The position numbers and the translations under genes are program-made. A stretch of 14,197 bases of DNA, taken from the NCBI GenBank assembly GCA_035540955.1, contig DATLFP010000219.1, positions 1 through 14,197 of the forward strand, written 5' to 3'. Shown here piece after piece: positions 12,649 to 14,197 of the stretch (positions within the stretch are counted from its first letter, which is position 1; each line of letters starts with the position of its first letter). The notes beneath the pieces were generated by a model, which saw only the letters and a list, made by a program, of their open reading frames with translations, had not been told where the DNA came from and searched no databases. Origin of the DNA: DATLFP01 sp035540955. GTDB taxonomy: Bacteria; Actinomycetota; Acidimicrobiia; Acidimicrobiales; CADCSY01.

Positions 12649-14151
12649 GTGAGCTTCACCGGAGTCCTCGAGGGGTTCTATGGCCGTCCCTGGACCTGGG
12701 ACGAGCGCATCGAGGTCTCCCAGTACGGCGCGGCGCGCGGGATGACCCACTACGTGTACGCCCCCAAGGACGACCCCAAGCAGCGGCAGGCGTGGCGCGA
12801 GCCCTACACGGACGAGGAGCTCGCCAACTTCCGGCGCATCGCCACCGAGGGCGGCCTCGCCCTCGGCTGCAGCGTCTCGCCCGGTCTCGACATCGACTAC
12901 CGCAGCGGCGCCGAGCGGGCGCTCCTCATGGCGAAGATCGAGCAGTACCTCGATGCCGGCGCCACCCTCATCTCGCTCCAGTTCGACGACATCCCCCACC
13001 GGCCGGGCTTGGGTGAGGAGCACGCCGACATCACCACCTGGGTGCACACCCACCTCGCCGGTCGTGCCCTCCTGACCATGTGTCCGGTCGAGTACGTCGG
13101 CTGGGACCGCTCGCCGTACCTGGACGCGCTCGCCGGGGGCGTGCCGGAGGAGGTGTCGATCGCCTGGACCGGTCGCTACGTCGTCAACCGCTCGATCACC
13201 GTCGAGGATGCCGAACGGCGCGCCGCCGCCCTCGGCGGCCGCCGGCCGTCGCTCTGGGACAACTACCCGGTGAACGACGCGCTGATGAGCGACCAGCTGT
13301 TCCTCGGACCGTTGCGGGGCCGCGACCGCGGGCTGCGGGACGCGTGCGACGGCGTCATGTTCAACGCCCTGGTCCAGCCCCGGGCCGGCACGCTGCCGCT
13401 GGCCTCCATCGCCGCGTGGCTGCGGGGGGAGGACCCGGTGGCGGCCTGGGAGGCGGAGGCCGATCGATTGGGCTGGCGGGCGTTCGCCGAGGCGTGCGAC
13501 GGCGAGGTGCCGCGCCGGCTGGCCGAGGCCCTCGCCGCTGAGCGGGGCGGGATCGGGTGGGCCGAGGTCATGCGTCCGCTGGCCCGATGGTTGCAGGCGG
13601 CGGCGGGGTGCGAGGCACCCGGCATCGAAGACGAGGTCCCGGAGTTCCTCGCCGCCGTCCACCGCGAGGCCGACCTCGCGCTGCACGCGTTGCGGGCGTA
13701 CCAGGACACGAAGCCCGTCGCTCGCATCGCCGCCGACGGCGCCGGCCGCGCCGTGCCGCCCGACGAGGATGCCGCCCTGCGCCACGCGCTCCGGGTGCTC
13801 GCGGAGTGGAAGGCGGTGCGCCGGGGCGAGCAGCAGGTGCTCGGCGCCCGGCTGAGCCTGAAGGTCGCGTTCGGCTCGGCGTCGACGGGTGGGTTCTCCT
13901 TCGGCCCCGAGGTCGTGACCGAGGACGAGAGCGCCACCGACACGGTCGTGCGCGCCGCGCTCGCCGAGGCCGCCGCCGTCGAGTGGCCGCCGCCCCTCCA
14001 GGTCATGGCCGGCGGCGAGGAGGTGCCGGTGGCCGCCGACGGCACCTTCACCGTCCCCCCGGGATCGACCGTCGTCGTCCGCGCCGGCCGCGCCGCCACC
14101 CGCGTCACCGTCCCCGACGAGCCGCCCCTCCCCGAACGCCGCCTCCCCTGA
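12649..14151 (+). CDS. GH84 family beta-N-acetylglucosaminidase (NAGidase/O-GlcNAcase-like)
   Basis: A 500-aa glycoside hydrolase of family GH84 (PF07555), which removes beta-linked N-acetylglucosamine by substrate-assisted catalysis; members include bacterial hyaluronidase-like NagJ and animal O-GlcNAcase. The catalytic barrel starts at the very N-terminus: GVLEGFYGRPWT at 5-16, YVYAPKDDP at 35-43 (K40 in the substrate pocket), the catalytic pair D113-D114 in LQFDDIP, IAWTG at 171-175 and WDNYPVND at 203-210. A helical region (about 260-400) and a beta-rich tail (about 405-490) follow, the latter not recognised. There is no signal peptide, so the enzyme should be cytoplasmic, unlike the well-studied secreted bacterial members. 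The GTG at 12649 starts directly before the conserved block, has no ribosome binding site and is probably leaderless. Its natural substrate is unknown. Confidence 0.92.
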   Translation: MSFTGVLEGFYGRPWTWDERIEVSQYGAARGMTHYVYAPKDDPKQRQAWREPYTDEELANFRRIATEGGLALGCSVSPGLDIDYRSGAERALLMAKIEQYLDAGATLISLQFDDIPHRPGLGEEHADITTWVHTHLAGRALLTMCPVEYVGWDRSPYLDALAGGVPEEVSIAWTGRYVVNRSITVEDAERRAAALGGRRPSLWDNYPVNDALMSDQLFLGPLRGRDRGLRDACDGVMFNALVQPRAGTLPLASIAAWLRGEDPVAAWEAEADRLGWRAFAEACDGEVPRRLAEALAAERGGIGWAEVMRPLARWLQAAAGCEAPGIEDEVPEFLAAVHREADLALHALRAYQDTKPVARIAADGAGRAVPPDEDAALRHALRVLAEWKAVRRGEQQVLGARLSLKVAFGSASTGGFSFGPEVVTEDESATDTVVRAALAEAAAVEWPPPLQVMAGGEEVPVAADGTFTVPPGSTVVVRAGRAATRVTVPDEPPLPERRLP

Positions 14152-14158
14152 CCGAACC

Positions 14159-14197
14159 TTGTCGCGCTCGCCCGGCGACGCCGGGCGAGCGCGACAA
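14159..14197 (+). terminator. Perfect 17-bp inverted repeat, probable terminator hairpin
   Basis: Bases 14159-14175 (TTGTCGCGCTCGCCCGG) pair perfectly with 14181-14197 around the five bases CGACG; C14176 can also pair with G14180. It begins seven bases after the stop of the GH84 gene. The window ends at the last base of the stem, so the T-tract that would confirm a rho-independent terminator cannot be seen, and the leftward strand shows none. A terminator is most likely; a dispersed palindromic repeat is possible. Confidence 0.6.

Noticed and set aside
12283..13785. 500-codon minus-strand frame
   Set aside because: It is antisense to the GH84 gene and out of frame with the acyl-CoA synthetase beta gene, both well supported.
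1..14197. CRISPR arrays, tRNA/rRNA genes, insertion sequences
   Set aside because: I looked for regularly spaced repeats, cloverleaf ends and transposase motifs and saw none. Intergenic space is too short to hold them.

Overview
The window is high-GC DNA with tightly packed bacterial genes. A complete Pup-Dop-Mpa/ARC set, GTG/TTG starts, many ATGA/GTGA stop-start overlaps and several -10-like hexamers sitting 6-8 nt before a start codon all point to an actinobacterium. An Acidimicrobiia-like lineage is my guess, but the sequence alone does not prove it. No gene-free stretch exceeds 300 bases. I see no rRNA, tRNA, CRISPR array, insertion sequence or phage structural gene, and no clear pseudogene.

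Region 1 (1-4246, minus strand) is the pupylation module, read in the order arc/mpa, an APH-fold kinase, dop, pup. Pup (65 aa, ending GGQ) must be deamidated by Dop before ligation. Mpa/ARC (582 aa, C-terminal QYL) recruits pupylated proteins and feeds the 20S proteasome. The core proteasome genes and pafA are not in the window; in relatives prcB/prcA follow pup, which here would be just past base 1.

Region 2 (4247-5174) holds a 108-bp divergent promoter region, a small ferredoxin with an Asp in the cluster motif, a strong terminator, and a UPF0301 (YqgE/AlgH) gene that looks leaderless. The last gene converges on region 3 with only 4 bp between stop codons.

Region 3 (5179-12628, minus strand) is an eleven-gene run with overlaps or gaps of at most about 15 bp: ADP-forming acyl-CoA synthetase beta and alpha subunits, a compact S13-type penicillin-binding lipoprotein, a stand-alone LON N-terminal domain protein, three small membrane proteins, a ThiS/MoaD-like sulfur carrier, TtuA, TrmI and a MarP-like membrane serine protease. 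The sulfur carrier, TtuA and TrmI form a likely tRNA T-arm cassette: 2-thiolation of U54 and N1-methylation of A58.

Region 4 (12649-14197, plus strand) is a GH84 N-acetylglucosaminidase-like protein without a signal peptide, followed by a perfect 17-bp inverted repeat at the window edge. It is divergent from region 3 across only 20 bp. That gap contains a symmetric TACGGTA element that could act as a -10 box in both directions.

The most interesting points are two ubiquitin-like proteins with masked Gly-Gly tails in one window (Pup with GGQ, the sulfur carrier with GG plus five residues), the TtuB-like/TtuA/TrmI cassette, the kinase embedded between arc and dop, and the apparent bidirectional leaderless promoter. 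None of these is proven by sequence alone.
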